Shown piece after piece: positions 27,958-36,370 of a stretch of 64,000 nucleotides of DNA. How positions within the stretch are numbered: position 1 is the stretch's first letter; each line of letters opens with the position of its first letter. Both the position numbers and the translations under genes were made by a program. Source of the DNA: G965247475 sp965247475 (GTDB lineage: Bacteria; Chloroflexota; UBA11872); contig OZ252016.1 of NCBI GenBank assembly GCA_965247475.1, positions 806,001 to 870,000 on the forward strand, given 5' to 3'. A model generated the notes under the pieces. That model was not told the origin of the DNA. It was given only the letters and a program-made list of their open reading frames with translations, and did not search any database.

Positions 27958-29004
27958 TCAGCCGCCCCGCGCCGTCGCGCGCAGCGAATCGGGCTCGACG
28001 CCAACCGTTTCGGCCGCTTCGATGATTCGCTCCCAGGTCGAATCCGGCACTTCGATATCGGTCCCCAGCGCGGCCTCGCGAGCCTTCCGCTCGTAGTCGC
28101 CCGGAACCAGTACTTCCGAGAAGCCCGGCGCTGGCGGTGTAGTGCGGACGCGGGCAAGGTTCTGGCGGATTGCGCGCAGAACCAGATCTGAGTCGCCGAA
28201 CGCCGACGGGTTGATTGCCAGCGCGAACACCCCGTGGTCGAGCTCGAGTTCCGGCTGCGCGGCCGCGACCAGGTTGCCGCACAGGATCGAGATCATGATT
28301 CCGAGCCCCGAGCCCTTGTGTCCGCCGAACGGCTGTAGCACCCCGCCGTCGTAGAGAGCGCTCGGGTCGGTGGTCGGATGCCCGTCGCGGTCCAGCACCC
28401 AACTGTCCGGGATCGGTTCGCCCCGGTCCCGGTATGCACGGACCTTGCCCTCGGCGACGGCGGTCGTGGCGATGTCGAGCGTGAAGCCGTCGCCCTCGGC
28501 TGCCGGCGCCCCAAAGGCCAGTGGGTTCGAGTCCAACCGCGCTTCTTTCCCGCCGAACGGAACCCCCAGGTCTCCGCGCCCCTCGCTCACGGAAACCAGG
28601 CAAAGGACGCCGAGCTGGGCGCCCACATCCACCCATTCGCCGAGACGTCCGATGTGCGTGAAGCGGATGCCGCCGCCTATCGCGACGTCGTGGTCCAGCG
28701 CCTTCTCCGACACCGCGCGGATGAGCGCATCGGCGGAAACGTGGCCGAACGCCTGCCGTCCGTCCACCAGAACCGTCGTGTCGGTTTCCGCGATCACTCG
28801 CGGACGCTCAGCGGGCAGGATCACGCCAGACGCGACAAAGGCGAGGTAGTCGGGAATGCGAATCACACCGTGCGAGGGGTGTCCGGAGAGGTCTGAGTTG
28901 ACCAGCCACTTGCCCACATTGGCGGCGATGTCGTCGGGCGCGCCGGCGGCCTGGAGGATCCGGCCGGCGACGGCCGTCAGCGCTGTCGGTGTGACTGTCG
29001 GCAT
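27958..29004 (-). CDS. Ldh family oxidoreductase (malate/L-lactate dehydrogenase type)
   Basis: A 348-aa NAD(P)-dependent dehydrogenase of the non-Rossmann YlbC/ComC family. LVNSDLSGHPSHGVIRIPDYL holds the conserved D-x-x-G-x-x-S-H-G-V. FTHIGRLGEWV, LDSNPLAFGAP, FTLDIATTAVAEGKV and GGHKGSGLGIMISIL follow the family order. It reduces 2-keto acids or oxidises 2-hydroxy acids. The ATG at 29004 begins MPTVTPTALT; longer upstream frames carry no family sequence. It is convergent with the cyclase gene, 25 bp apart. Confidence 0.9.
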   Translation of the reverse strand: MPTVTPTALTAVAGRILQAAGAPDDIAANVGKWLVNSDLSGHPSHGVIRIPDYLAFVASGVILPAERPRVIAETDTTVLVDGRQAFGHVSADALIRAVSEKALDHDVAIGGGIRFTHIGRLGEWVDVGAQLGVLCLVSVSEGRGDLGVPFGGKEARLDSNPLAFGAPAAEGDGFTLDIATTAVAEGKVRAYRDRGEPIPDSWVLDRDGHPTTDPSALYDGGVLQPFGGHKGSGLGIMISILCGNLVAAAQPELELDHGVFALAINPSAFGDSDLVLRAIRQNLARVRTTPPAPGFSEVLVPGDYERKAREAALGTDIEVPDSTWERIIEAAETVGVEPDSLRATARGG

Positions 29005-29223
29005 CTGTTCGCGCCCTCTTGGCCGCGCCACAAGAGGGCCGCGGAGTTCGATGGTACTTGTCGCGCGCGGGTCAGATCGACGCGCGGACCGGGTGTAGAA
29101 TGAGGCGACCCGTGCGGAAGGCAGCGGGGTTTTGTTGTGAATGGGCCCAGAGCCCCGAGCTGGCAACGGTGATGATCGCGAAAGCTCGGGAGGCGCTGAG
29201 CCACCACTGCGGAGAGCGGCAGG

Positions 29224-29388
29224 GTGCCCGGCAGAGGCGATCGGCTCGTCATCACCCTCGAGTGCACTGAGTGCGGGTCTCGGGGATACGTCACGAGCAA
29301 GAATCGACGTAACACGCCCGACAGGCTCGGGTTGACCAAGTACTGCCGAAAGTGCCGCGCCCACCACCTACATCGTGAAACTCGTTAG
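29224..29388 (+). CDS. rpmG: Ribosomal protein bL33
   Basis: A 54-aa protein with GTG start. RLVITLECTECGSRGYVTS and YCRKCRAHHLHRET give two CxxC pairs, so this is the zinc-binding (C+) form. It is the first gene of the rpmG-secE-nusG-rplKAJL operon. Its 3' end overlaps the secE start by 14 bases. TAGAAT at 29096-29101 may be the -10 element of the operon promoter, although no good -35 is visible at normal spacing. Confidence 0.95.
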   Translation: MPGRGDRLVITLECTECGSRGYVTSKNRRNTPDRLGLTKYCRKCRAHHLHRETR

Positions 29389-29659
29389 GACCGACAAGTC
29401 GAGACAGCCCCCGCACCTGCGTTCGCGGCAGCGCGCAACGCGCGCCTCCGCGCCGGCGCGGAGGCGTGGGTTGGGCAACACTCGCGCCGGCCGGTTCGTT
29501 CACGAGGCCTACGTCGAGCTCCGCAAGGCGCACTGGCCGAACCGGGAGCAGACGATCCGGCTCACCGCGCTGGTGATTGCGATCAGTTTGCTGATGGCGG
29601 TCGTGCTGGGCCTGTCGGACCTCGGGTTTGACCGCCTGTTCGAAGTCATCACGCTGTAG
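29375..29659 (+). CDS. secE: Preprotein translocase subunit SecE
   Basis: A 94-aa SecE with a basic N-terminal extension. The amphipathic conserved segment is HEAYVELRKAHWPNREQTIR at ~45-64, and a single membrane helix is at ~66-84 (LTALVIAISLLMAVVLGL). It stabilises SecY in the inner membrane. GTG start overlapping rpmG. Its position before nusG is the canonical bacterial order. Confidence 0.93.
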   Translation: MKLVRTDKSRQPPHLRSRQRATRASAPARRRGLGNTRAGRFVHEAYVELRKAHWPNREQTIRLTALVIAISLLMAVVLGLSDLGFDRLFEVITL

Positions 29660-29673
29660 CGAAGGGGATGCAG

Positions 29674-30297
29674 ATGGCCACCAAAGACGCTGACACCGGA
29701 TCGGTCGCGACGTCCCCCGTCGAGCAGCCCGAGCGCGAGGTCCCGGCCGACGCCCGCTGGTACGTGATCAATACGTACTCCGGCTATGAGGGCAAGGTGA
29801 AGGAGAATCTCCTTCACCGAATAACGTCGATGGAGGCCACGGACTCGATATTCGAGGTGATCGTCCCCACGGAAGAGATCGAGGAGGTCAAGCACGGGCA
29901 GCGCCGCCGCGTGGAGCGCAAGATGTACCCCGGGTACGTGCTCGTGAGCATGCTCTTGACCGACGAGTCCTGGCTGGTGGTGCGCAATACCCCCGGCGTG
30001 GTGAACTTTGTGGGATCGGGCAACCGGCCCACCCCGTTGCCGCCCGCCGAGGCGGAGGTCATCTTCAAGCAGATGGAGGGCGATGCGCCTCGGCCCGAAG
30101 TGCGCATCAAGATCGGCGAGCGGGTCAAGATCGTCGATGGACCGTTCACCGACTTCTTCGGCTCGGTTGACGAAGTCATGGAGGAGAAAGAGCGGCTGCG
30201 CGTGCTCGTGTCGTTCTTTGGCCGCGAAACCCCCGTCGAGCTCGACTTCCTGCAAGTCGAGAAGCAAAGCGGCGGGCCGATCACACCGATCGGCTGA
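29674..30297 (+). CDS. nusG: Transcription termination/antitermination protein NusG
   Basis: A 207-aa NusG. The NGN domain runs from WYVINTYSGYEGKVKENL through PGYVLVSMLLTDESW. The KOW domain is GERVKIVDGPFTDFFGSV near residue 140 and ends in VELDFLQVEK. AAGGGG lies 6 bases before ATG 29674; the in-frame ATG at 29668 overlaps that site and is less likely. It binds RNA polymerase and couples it to the ribosome or Rho. Confidence 0.95.
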   Translation: MATKDADTGSVATSPVEQPEREVPADARWYVINTYSGYEGKVKENLLHRITSMEATDSIFEVIVPTEEIEEVKHGQRRRVERKMYPGYVLVSMLLTDESWLVVRNTPGVVNFVGSGNRPTPLPPAEAEVIFKQMEGDAPRPEVRIKIGERVKIVDGPFTDFFGSVDEVMEEKERLRVLVSFFGRETPVELDFLQVEKQSGGPITPIG

Positions 30298-30321
30298 TCG
30301 GGCGACGGGAAGCGCAGACCA

Positions 30322-30747
30322 GTGGCCCGAACAGTCCGCTCACGGATCAAGCTCCAATTGCCCGCCGGGCAGGCGACGCCCGCCCCGCCGGTGGGGCCGG
30401 CGCTCGGCTCGCACGGCGTCAACATCGTTGAGTTCACCAAGCAGTACAACGAGCGCACGCGCGACCAGCTCGGGTCGATCGTCCCGGTCGAGATCGTCGT
30501 GTACGAGGACCGCTCGTTCACCTTCATCACGAAGACACCGCCGGTATCCGATCTCTTGCGGAAGGCCGCCGGCGTCGAGAAGGGCGCCGCCAACCCCAAG
30601 TTCGAGCCCGTCGGGACGATCACGGAGAAGCAGCTGCGCGAGATCGCCGAGCTCAAGCTGCCTGACCTGAACGCGAATGATCTGAACGCCGCGACACTGG
30701 TCGTGGCGGGAACCGCCCGCAGCATGGGCATCTTGGTGGAGGACTAG
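30322..30747 (+). CDS. rplK: Ribosomal protein uL11
   Basis: A 141-aa L11 with LQLPAGQATPAPPVGPALG and the C-terminal RNA-binding GTARSMGILVED. GTG start. It binds the GTPase-associated region of 23S rRNA. It lies 24 bases after nusG and 4 bases before rplA, in one transcription unit. Confidence 0.97.
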   Translation: MARTVRSRIKLQLPAGQATPAPPVGPALGSHGVNIVEFTKQYNERTRDQLGSIVPVEIVVYEDRSFTFITKTPPVSDLLRKAAGVEKGAANPKFEPVGTITEKQLREIAELKLPDLNANDLNAATLVVAGTARSMGILVED

Positions 30748-30751
30748 TCGA

Positions 30752-31468
30752 ATGCCGCGCCACGGCAAGCGTTATCGAGCCGCCGCCGAGTTGGTCGATT
30801 CCCACACGCGCTACGGGCTCGGCGACGCCGTCCGGGTGCTGCTGGCGGCGCCCAAGACGAACTTCGACGAGACGGTCGAGTTGCACGCCGGTTTGGGAGT
30901 CGATCCCACGCACCAAGAGCAGCAGGTGCGCGGCACGGTCACGCTTCCGCATGGAACCGGCAAGGACCTTCGGGTCATTGCCTTTGCCAGCGGCGACGCC
31001 GCCCAGCAGGCCCGCGATGCGGGCGCCGCCGAGGTCGGAACCGAGGATCTGGCCAAGCGGATTCAAGCAGGCTGGCTGGACTTCGACGCCGCCGTGGCGA
31101 CGCCCGACAACATGCGTGTGATCGGTCCGCTCGGCCGGATCTTGGGTCCGCGCGGTCTCATGCCCAACGCGCGCGCCGGCACGGTCACGAACGACATCGG
31201 GCGGGCCGTGAACGAACTGAAGGCGGGCCGCGTGGAATTCCGGCTGGACCGCCTGGCGAACGTCCACGTGGCCGTTGGCAAAGTGTCCATGGGCGAAGAG
31301 AGCCTGCGGTCGAATCTTGCATCGGTCATCGACGCGCTGATGCGCGCCCGGCCGAGCGCGACCAAGGGCACCTACCTGCAGGGCCTGGCCATCGCGAGCG
31401 CCATGGGTCCCGGCATCCCGCTGGATGTCGTGCGCGCGCCGCAGGAAGCGGCCGAGCTGGCCAAGTAG
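30752..31468 (+). CDS. rplA: Ribosomal protein uL1
   Basis: A 238-aa L1. GRILGPRGLMPNARAGTVT and VGKVSMGEESLRSNL are hallmark blocks, and TVTLPHGTGK marks the N-terminal half. It binds the L1 stalk and in many bacteria represses its own operon. It directly follows rplK. Confidence 0.97.
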   Translation: MPRHGKRYRAAAELVDSHTRYGLGDAVRVLLAAPKTNFDETVELHAGLGVDPTHQEQQVRGTVTLPHGTGKDLRVIAFASGDAAQQARDAGAAEVGTEDLAKRIQAGWLDFDAAVATPDNMRVIGPLGRILGPRGLMPNARAGTVTNDIGRAVNELKAGRVEFRLDRLANVHVAVGKVSMGEESLRSNLASVIDALMRARPSATKGTYLQGLAIASAMGPGIPLDVVRAPQEAAELAK

Positions 31469-31504
31469 AATGGCGTGACCCAGAGGATCGAACAACAACT
31501 GAAT

Positions 31505-31570
31505 ACGGCCGAAGACGGCGGGCCATTTCGATAATTTCCTTTCGGGAAAGCCTGTCCAGGTGCGCATGAT
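31505..31570 (+). promoter_or_regulatory. Ribosomal protein L10 leader
   Basis: The stretch contains GGCCGAAGACGGCGGGCC, then ATAATTTCCT and AAGCCTGTCCAGGTGC, in the order of the L10-leader family (CGAAGAC core, kink-turn-like internal loop). It lies between rplA and rplJ. The L10(L12) complex is known to bind such leaders to control rplJ-rplL expression. Confidence 0.75.
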
Positions 31571-31573
31571 TCA

Positions 31574-31612
31574 CCCGGGTGGTCGCGGGGCGCGCCGCTC
31601 GGGTTTCTGTTT
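31574..31612 (+). terminator. Putative attenuator hairpin ahead of rplJ
   Basis: CCCGGGTGG (31574-31582) pairs with CCGCTCGGG (31595-31603), nine pairs including two G-U, with a 12-base loop, followed by TTTCTGTTT. It stands between the L10 leader and the rplJ start, the position expected for a leader-controlled terminator as in Bacillus rplJL. Confidence 0.55.
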
Positions 31613-31632
31613 GTCAGGCGTTGATTCGCCGA

Positions 31633-32175
31633 ATGGAGCAAGCGTTGGCGACGAAAGAGGAGAAGATCGCGGCGGCGGCGGCGCTCACCGAGCGCCTCGA
31701 ATCCGCGCCCATGAGCATCGTCGCGGGCTACTCGCGCCTGAGCGTCGGTGACATGCAGCAGCTGCGGCGGCGCATGCGAGAGGCGGACGCCACGTTTCGC
31801 GTGATCAAGAATTCGATTGCGCGGCGGGCCGTGGTGGGCGCCGGATTCGGCGATATCGAGCCGCAGTTCTTCGGCCAGACGGCGATCGCGTTCAGCGGCG
31901 AGGACTATTTCGGGGCCGCGCGCGCGCTGCGCGAGTTCGGATCGAGGTTCCCGGACCTGCAGATTCGCGGTGCGATCGTGGAAGGCACCGTCGTCGATGC
32001 CGCCCAGGTTCACAGGCTCGCGAGCCTGCTGAGCGTCGATCAATTGCGAGCCGAGTTCGTCGGTGCGCTCGAAGCTCCGATCTCCGGGCTCGTCTACAGC
32101 CTTGAAAGTATCGTTTCGGGACTCGTGTATGCCCTGCAGGGGCGAGTCGATCAGATGCAAGAAGCCGTCGGATAA
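31633..32175 (+). CDS. rplJ: Ribosomal protein uL10
   Basis: A 180-aa L10. MEQALATKEEKIAAAAAL begins the protein, YSRLSVGDMQQLRRRMRE and VIKNSIARRA are the rRNA-binding core, and the C-terminal helix binds L7/L12 dimers. ATG 31633 is chosen because longer frames start inside the predicted attenuator. It anchors the ribosomal stalk. Confidence 0.93.
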   Translation: MEQALATKEEKIAAAAALTERLESAPMSIVAGYSRLSVGDMQQLRRRMREADATFRVIKNSIARRAVVGAGFGDIEPQFFGQTAIAFSGEDYFGAARALREFGSRFPDLQIRGAIVEGTVVDAAQVHRLASLLSVDQLRAEFVGALEAPISGLVYSLESIVSGLVYALQGRVDQMQEAVG

Positions 32176-32187
32176 GGAGGGCGAACC

Positions 32188-32574
32188 GTGGCGGAGAAGC
32201 TGGCGCAGAGTGACATTCTCGAGGCGATCGATTCGATGTCGGTGCTTGAGCTCGCCGAGCTCGTCGAGGCACTGAAGGAGAAATACAACGTCAGCGCCGC
32301 GCCTGTCGCGGTTATGGCGGCGGCCGGCGACGGGGCGGCCGGCGACAACGGTGCCGCGGAGCAGACCGAGTTCGCGGTGCATCTCACCACCGTCGGGCAG
32401 CAGCGGATTCAAGTCATCAAGGCGGTTCGTGAGATCACGGGTCTCGGGCTCAAGGAAGCCAAGGGCGTGGTCGATGCGGCGCCGGGGCCGATCCGCGAAG
32501 GCGTGTCACGGGAAGAAGGCGAGAAGGTGATCGCCAGGCTCGGCGACGTCGGCGCGGAAGCCGAGCTCAGGTAG
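32188..32574 (+). CDS. rplL: Ribosomal protein bL7/L12
   Basis: A 128-aa L7/L12. The N-terminal dimerisation part is SMSVLELAELVEALKEKYNV, followed by an Ala/Gly hinge and the C-terminal VIKAVREITGLGLKEAKGVV that recruits translation factors. GTG start behind a strong AAGGAGG. rpoB does not follow; glycosyltransferases do, so the usual rpl-rpoBC linkage is broken here. Confidence 0.96.
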   Translation: MAEKLAQSDILEAIDSMSVLELAELVEALKEKYNVSAAPVAVMAAAGDGAAGDNGAAEQTEFAVHLTTVGQQRIQVIKAVREITGLGLKEAKGVVDAAPGPIREGVSREEGEKVIARLGDVGAEAELR

Positions 32575-32594
32575 TCGCGGCCGCATCCGGCAGC

Positions 32595-32634
32595 CGCGCC
32601 GTAGCGCTCAAGCCGCCCGGCGCGTTTCTAGAAT
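32595..32634 (+). terminator. Weak terminator-like hairpin after rplL
   Basis: CGCGCCG at 32595-32601 can pair with CGGCGCG at 32618-32624 (16-base loop) followed by TTTCTA. The T run is short. The same segment ends in TAGAAT (32630-32635), a -10-like box only 5 bases before the next ATG. Confidence 0.4.
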
Positions 32635-32640
32635 GGCGTC

Positions 32641-33507
32641 ATGTTGGATGCAGTAGTCGTAACGCATGATCTGCGCGCACAGGCGCTGCGCTGCTTGCGC
32701 GCGCTGGCGTCGTCGACCTGCCCCCCGTCGCGCACAATCGTCGTCGACAACGGAACTGACGGCACGGCGGCGACTATCGCCCAAAGCGACGGGCTGCGAG
32801 CCGAAACGATCGAACGCCCCGACAACCCGGGGTTTGGCGGTGCCGCGAACGCGGGCGCGGCAGTTTCAACGGCGCCGCTCCTGCTGGTTTGCAATGCCGA
32901 CGTCTACCCGGCGCACGACGCTCTGGAGCGGCTGGTCGAGCACATGCGGGCCGAGCCGGACGTGGCCTGCGCGGGGCCGGCGCTGCTCAACCTGGACGGA
33001 TCGCGGCAGGAGGCGGCCTTCCGCTTCCCGGGCCTGGCCCAAGCCATCATCGATATATGGCCGGCGCCCGGCTGGTTGCGCCGCAGCCGGCTGAACGGGC
33101 GCATTCGGGCGGACGGCGCGCCGGTCGAGATCGATCACCCACTGGGCGCTTTCATGCTGCTGCGGCGGCTTGCCTTCGACATGGTCGGCGGTTTCGCGAC
33201 AGAGTTCTGGATGTACTCCGAGGAGACCGATCTGTGCCGGCGCCTCAAGAGCGCCGGCTGGCGGGTGACGCACGTGCCGGCGGCGCGCGTTTGGCACGCG
33301 GGCGGCGCCAGCACGCGGCGCCACGACAGCGAGATGCTGGCGGCGCTCTACGCCAGCCGGTTTCGCTGGTTCGAGCGGCACGCATCGCCGCCGGTGGCGG
33401 TGCTGGCGCGCGCGGCCATGCGCGCGGGGCTCTTCGCGCGCGCGCACTGGCCAGGTCCGCGCCAGCACGCCTACGCGCGCGCTTTCGAGGCGAGCCGCCG
33501 GGTATGA
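32641..33507 (+). CDS. Glycosyltransferase family 2, rhamnosyltransferase-like (WbbL type)
   Basis: A 288-aa GT-A enzyme. VVVTHDLRAQALRCL opens the nucleotide-binding fold, NPGFGGAANAG and LLVCNADVYP (DxD-like) follow, and GGFATEFWMYSEETDLCRRL is the acceptor-side motif typical of rhamnosyl/galactofuranosyl transferases. It is first of five overlapping glycosyltransferase genes. A stop/start overlap (ATGA) couples it to the next. It acts on the cytosolic side in building a surface glycan. Confidence 0.9.
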   Translation: MLDAVVVTHDLRAQALRCLRALASSTCPPSRTIVVDNGTDGTAATIAQSDGLRAETIERPDNPGFGGAANAGAAVSTAPLLLVCNADVYPAHDALERLVEHMRAEPDVACAGPALLNLDGSRQEAAFRFPGLAQAIIDIWPAPGWLRRSRLNGRIRADGAPVEIDHPLGAFMLLRRLAFDMVGGFATEFWMYSEETDLCRRLKSAGWRVTHVPAARVWHAGGASTRRHDSEMLAALYASRFRWFERHASPPVAVLARAAMRAGLFARAHWPGPRQHAYARAFEASRRV

Positions 33508-34277
33508 GCGGCCACGTGCCCGTAAGCGCGGTAGTGCTCACGGCCAATGAGTCCGCGAATCTGGATGCGTGTCTAAAGACGCTTGCCTGGGCGGACGAGC
33601 GCCTGGTGGTGGACTCGTTCAGCACCGACGGCAGTATGGACGGCGGGCATGTCGCGGATAGAGTCGTGCAGCGGCGTTTCGTGGACCACGCCTCCCAACG
33701 ACAGGAGGCGCTGCTCCGCGCAGTCAACGACTGGGTGCTCTTCGTGGACGCCGACGAGCGCGTTTCGCGGCCGCTCGCGCAGGAAATCCGCCAGCGTGCC
33801 GGGCGCGACGACTACGTGGGCTACTGGATACCGCGGCGCAATCGTATTTTCGGCCGCTGGATGCGCGCCTCGGGTTGGTGGCCCGACCGGCAGTTGCGCC
33901 TGATGGACCGCCGCGCCGCCGCCTACGACCTGCGAAGACCCGTCCACGAGCTCGTGCGGCCTGGCGGCCCCGTAGGGCTGCTGACTCATCCACTGGAGCA
34001 CTACAGCTACGCGTCCATAGCGCAGTTTCGATCCCGCCAGCGGCGCCGGGCCCCGCCCACCGCTCGCAGCCTGTTCGAGTCGGGTGTGCGGCGCCGCCCT
34101 ACGGCGGTCTTGGCGCAGCCCGTGCGCGAGCTGGTGCGCCGGTTGGTCACGCTGCAGGGGTACCGGGACGGGCGCGTGGGGTTGCTGCTGGCCCTGCTGA
34201 TGGCCGAGCACGAATGGCAGATACAGTGGCAGCTGCGCGCCTGCTGGCGGCAAACCGCCGCGCGCGCGTCCGCGTGA
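33504..34277 (+). CDS. Glycosyltransferase family 2, WaaE/KdtX-like
   Basis: A 257-aa enzyme. VSAVVLTANESANLDACL, WADERLVVDSFSTDGS, WVLFVDADERVS (D-A-D) and FGRWMRASGWWPDRQLRL give the order seen in LPS-core beta-glucosyltransferases of the WaaE group. The C-terminal part is basic and helical. Both ends overlap neighbouring genes by 4 bases (ATGA, GTGA). Donor and acceptor are not determined. Confidence 0.9.
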   Translation: MSGHVPVSAVVLTANESANLDACLKTLAWADERLVVDSFSTDGSMDGGHVADRVVQRRFVDHASQRQEALLRAVNDWVLFVDADERVSRPLAQEIRQRAGRDDYVGYWIPRRNRIFGRWMRASGWWPDRQLRLMDRRAAAYDLRRPVHELVRPGGPVGLLTHPLEHYSYASIAQFRSRQRRRAPPTARSLFESGVRRRPTAVLAQPVRELVRRLVTLQGYRDGRVGLLLALLMAEHEWQIQWQLRACWRQTAARASA

Positions 34278-35224
34278 CCTCCCCCGCCGGTCCGACCGTC
34301 TCCGTCATAACGGTGACGTGGAACTCCGTCGAATGCATCGGCCCGTTTCTCGATTCCGTCCGGGAAACCGGCGCTGACCTCCCCGGCGGCGTGGAGACGG
34401 TCGTCGTCGACAACTGCTCGAGCGACGGCACCAGAGACGAAGTGCGGGCCATGGATGCGGCCGCCAAACTGCTGGTCACGCATCGCAATCTTGGTTATGG
34501 CGGGGCCGCGAACGTAGGACTGGCGGCGGCCAAGGGCGAAACGCTGCTGGTCGCGAATCCGGACGTGGTTTTTCAGCCGGGCGCGTTGCTTGCATTGCAC
34601 GAACGGCTGACGTGTGAACCCGCGGTCGGCTGTGTTGCGCCCGTCTACCTGACGGCGGAGGGCGATACGGAGCTGCCAGGGCGGCGGTTTCCAACCATCG
34701 GCGCCGCGCTCGTCGACGGCACCATGCTGGATCGCTGGCTGGGCTTGTCCGAGGTACTGCGCCGCTATTACATGCGCGACGCCGCCGGCGCCGAGCAACC
34801 GGATTGGGCGCACGGTGCATGCCTCGCATTGCGCGCCTGCGCCGTCCGCAGCGTGGGAGGGTTCGACGGCGGCTACTTCATGTACGCCGAGGAGCTGGAT
34901 CTGCTCCGCAGCCTGCAAGCGGCCGGCTGGCGCTGCGCGATCGAGCCGCGTGCGCGCGTCCGCCACCTGGGCGGCCACAGCGCCGATCGTGACCCGGCGG
35001 CGCGCGAGCAGAGCTTCTTCCGCAGCCGCTACCGCCTTGCCGCCAAGACCTGGGGGCGGCCCTTTGCAGCCTTTCTGCGTCTGTTCGTCGCGGTGGTCGG
35101 TCTGGCGCGGCTTGCCGAGGCCATCCTGAAGCTGGCGTATGCGCCCAAGCGCGTCGGCCGTCTGGCCGAGGCACGGCTGATAGCGCGCGTCACGCTGTGG
35201 CAGTGGCTCGGATGGCGGCGATAG
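34274..35224 (+). CDS. Glycosyltransferase family 2, rhamnosyltransferase-like
   Basis: A 316-aa enzyme, homologous in plan to the 32641 product: VSVITVTWNSVECIGPFL, VVVDNCSSDGT, LLVANPDVVFQPGAL and GGFDGGYFMYAEELDLLRSL. The C-terminus has a hydrophobic patch that may attach to the membrane. GTG start overlaps the previous stop (GTGA). The next gene begins at the base following its stop. Confidence 0.9.
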   Translation: MTSPAGPTVSVITVTWNSVECIGPFLDSVRETGADLPGGVETVVVDNCSSDGTRDEVRAMDAAAKLLVTHRNLGYGGAANVGLAAAKGETLLVANPDVVFQPGALLALHERLTCEPAVGCVAPVYLTAEGDTELPGRRFPTIGAALVDGTMLDRWLGLSEVLRRYYMRDAAGAEQPDWAHGACLALRACAVRSVGGFDGGYFMYAEELDLLRSLQAAGWRCAIEPRARVRHLGGHSADRDPAAREQSFFRSRYRLAAKTWGRPFAAFLRLFVAVVGLARLAEAILKLAYAPKRVGRLAEARLIARVTLWQWLGWRR

Positions 35225-36370
35225 GTGCCGCCGCCCGGCCCGCGCATTCTGTTCGTATCCGGCGAGTACCCCCCGCGCATCGGCGGTATCGGAGACCACG
35301 TGGTGCGTCTGCGGGCCGAGCTGGAGGCGCAAGGCGCCAAGACGTGGGTCGCGACCGAGTCCGTGCGCGCGCCCGACGCGTCCAGCCGCACGTATCCGGC
35401 GCGCCCGCGACCCTGGGGCCGCTTGCTCGCGGCGGTCGTCCGCCTGGTGCGGGTCATGAAGCCGGACGTGGTCCACGTGCAGTACCAGCCCGGTGCGTTC
35501 GAGTCGCCCGCGCAGGTCTCGCTGCTCCCGGCGGCGCTGCGACTCGCCGGCTACCGCGAGACGCTGGCGGTCACGTTCCACGATCGCGGCGTGCCGTACC
35601 TCTTCCCCAAGGCGGGTCGGCTGCGCCGGACCGCCGTGGACGTCCTCCGCCGCGCCGCCGATGTGGTCATATACGTCGACGCCAATGACGCCGGCGCTGA
35701 CGGGCAGGTGCCGGCGGCCGCGCGCGGCTGGCGCCACATCCCGAGCGGCCCGACGGTCGAGCCGCCCGATGATCTTCCCGATCGCGCCGAGCTCCGTGGT
35801 GAGCTCGGCGCTGACGCCGATACGTATCTCGTCGGGTTCTTCGGATTCCGACAGCGAAGCAAGGGTGTCGACGTTCTGAGCGACGCGGTACGGCAACCCG
35901 AATTGCGCGATCGGCGCCTACGGCTTGCGCTGATCGGCGCCGCCGCGCCCGGGACAGGCCCGCGGCGTGCGGAGCCGGCCGTCCCATCAGCAATGTTCGA
36001 CGGCATCGATCGCATCGACACCGGCGCGCTGGCGCCGCGGGAAGTGTCGGCGTGGCTGCACGCATGCGATGTCGTCGTCCTGCCGTATCGCGACGGCCTG
36101 TCCACGCGCCATGGAACGTTCATGACCACCGTCGCCCACGGCGTGCCCGTCATCACCACGCGCCCCGCGAGCGCCTCGCCCCCGGAGGTCACGGACCGCG
36201 AGGTGGCGTACGTGCCACCCGGCGATGCCGCCGCCATCGCCTCCGCGCTCGTTCGGATTCACGATCAGCCGGAGTACCGGCGCTCGCTGCTGGCCGGCGC
36301 GCGGGCGGTCGCGCGGCGCTACTCGTGGCGTCGCATCGCCGAGCGGACGCTTGCCGCGTATGAAGCCTAG
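35225..36370 (+). CDS. Glycosyltransferase family 4
   Basis: A 381-aa GT-B enzyme. ILFVSGEYPPRIGGIGDHV is the N-terminal glycine-rich acceptor motif, VVHVQYQPGAFESP is typical, and the donor-binding half has VGFFGFRQRSKGVDVL, DVVVLPYRDGLSTRHGTFMT (a looser form of the E-x7-E region) and VARRYSWRRIAE. GTG start immediately after the previous stop. It overlaps the next gene by 11 bases. Confidence 0.88.
   Translation: MPPPGPRILFVSGEYPPRIGGIGDHVVRLRAELEAQGAKTWVATESVRAPDASSRTYPARPRPWGRLLAAVVRLVRVMKPDVVHVQYQPGAFESPAQVSLLPAALRLAGYRETLAVTFHDRGVPYLFPKAGRLRRTAVDVLRRAADVVIYVDANDAGADGQVPAAARGWRHIPSGPTVEPPDDLPDRAELRGELGADADTYLVGFFGFRQRSKGVDVLSDAVRQPELRDRRLRLALIGAAAPGTGPRRAEPAVPSAMFDGIDRIDTGALAPREVSAWLHACDVVVLPYRDGLSTRHGTFMTTVAHGVPVITTRPASASPPEVTDREVAYVPPGDAAAIASALVRIHDQPEYRRSLLAGARAVARRYSWRRIAERTLAAYEA

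Noticed and set aside
29019..29270. Coding frames before rpmG
   Set aside because: Basic low-complexity translations without homology; the region is better read as the operon leader.
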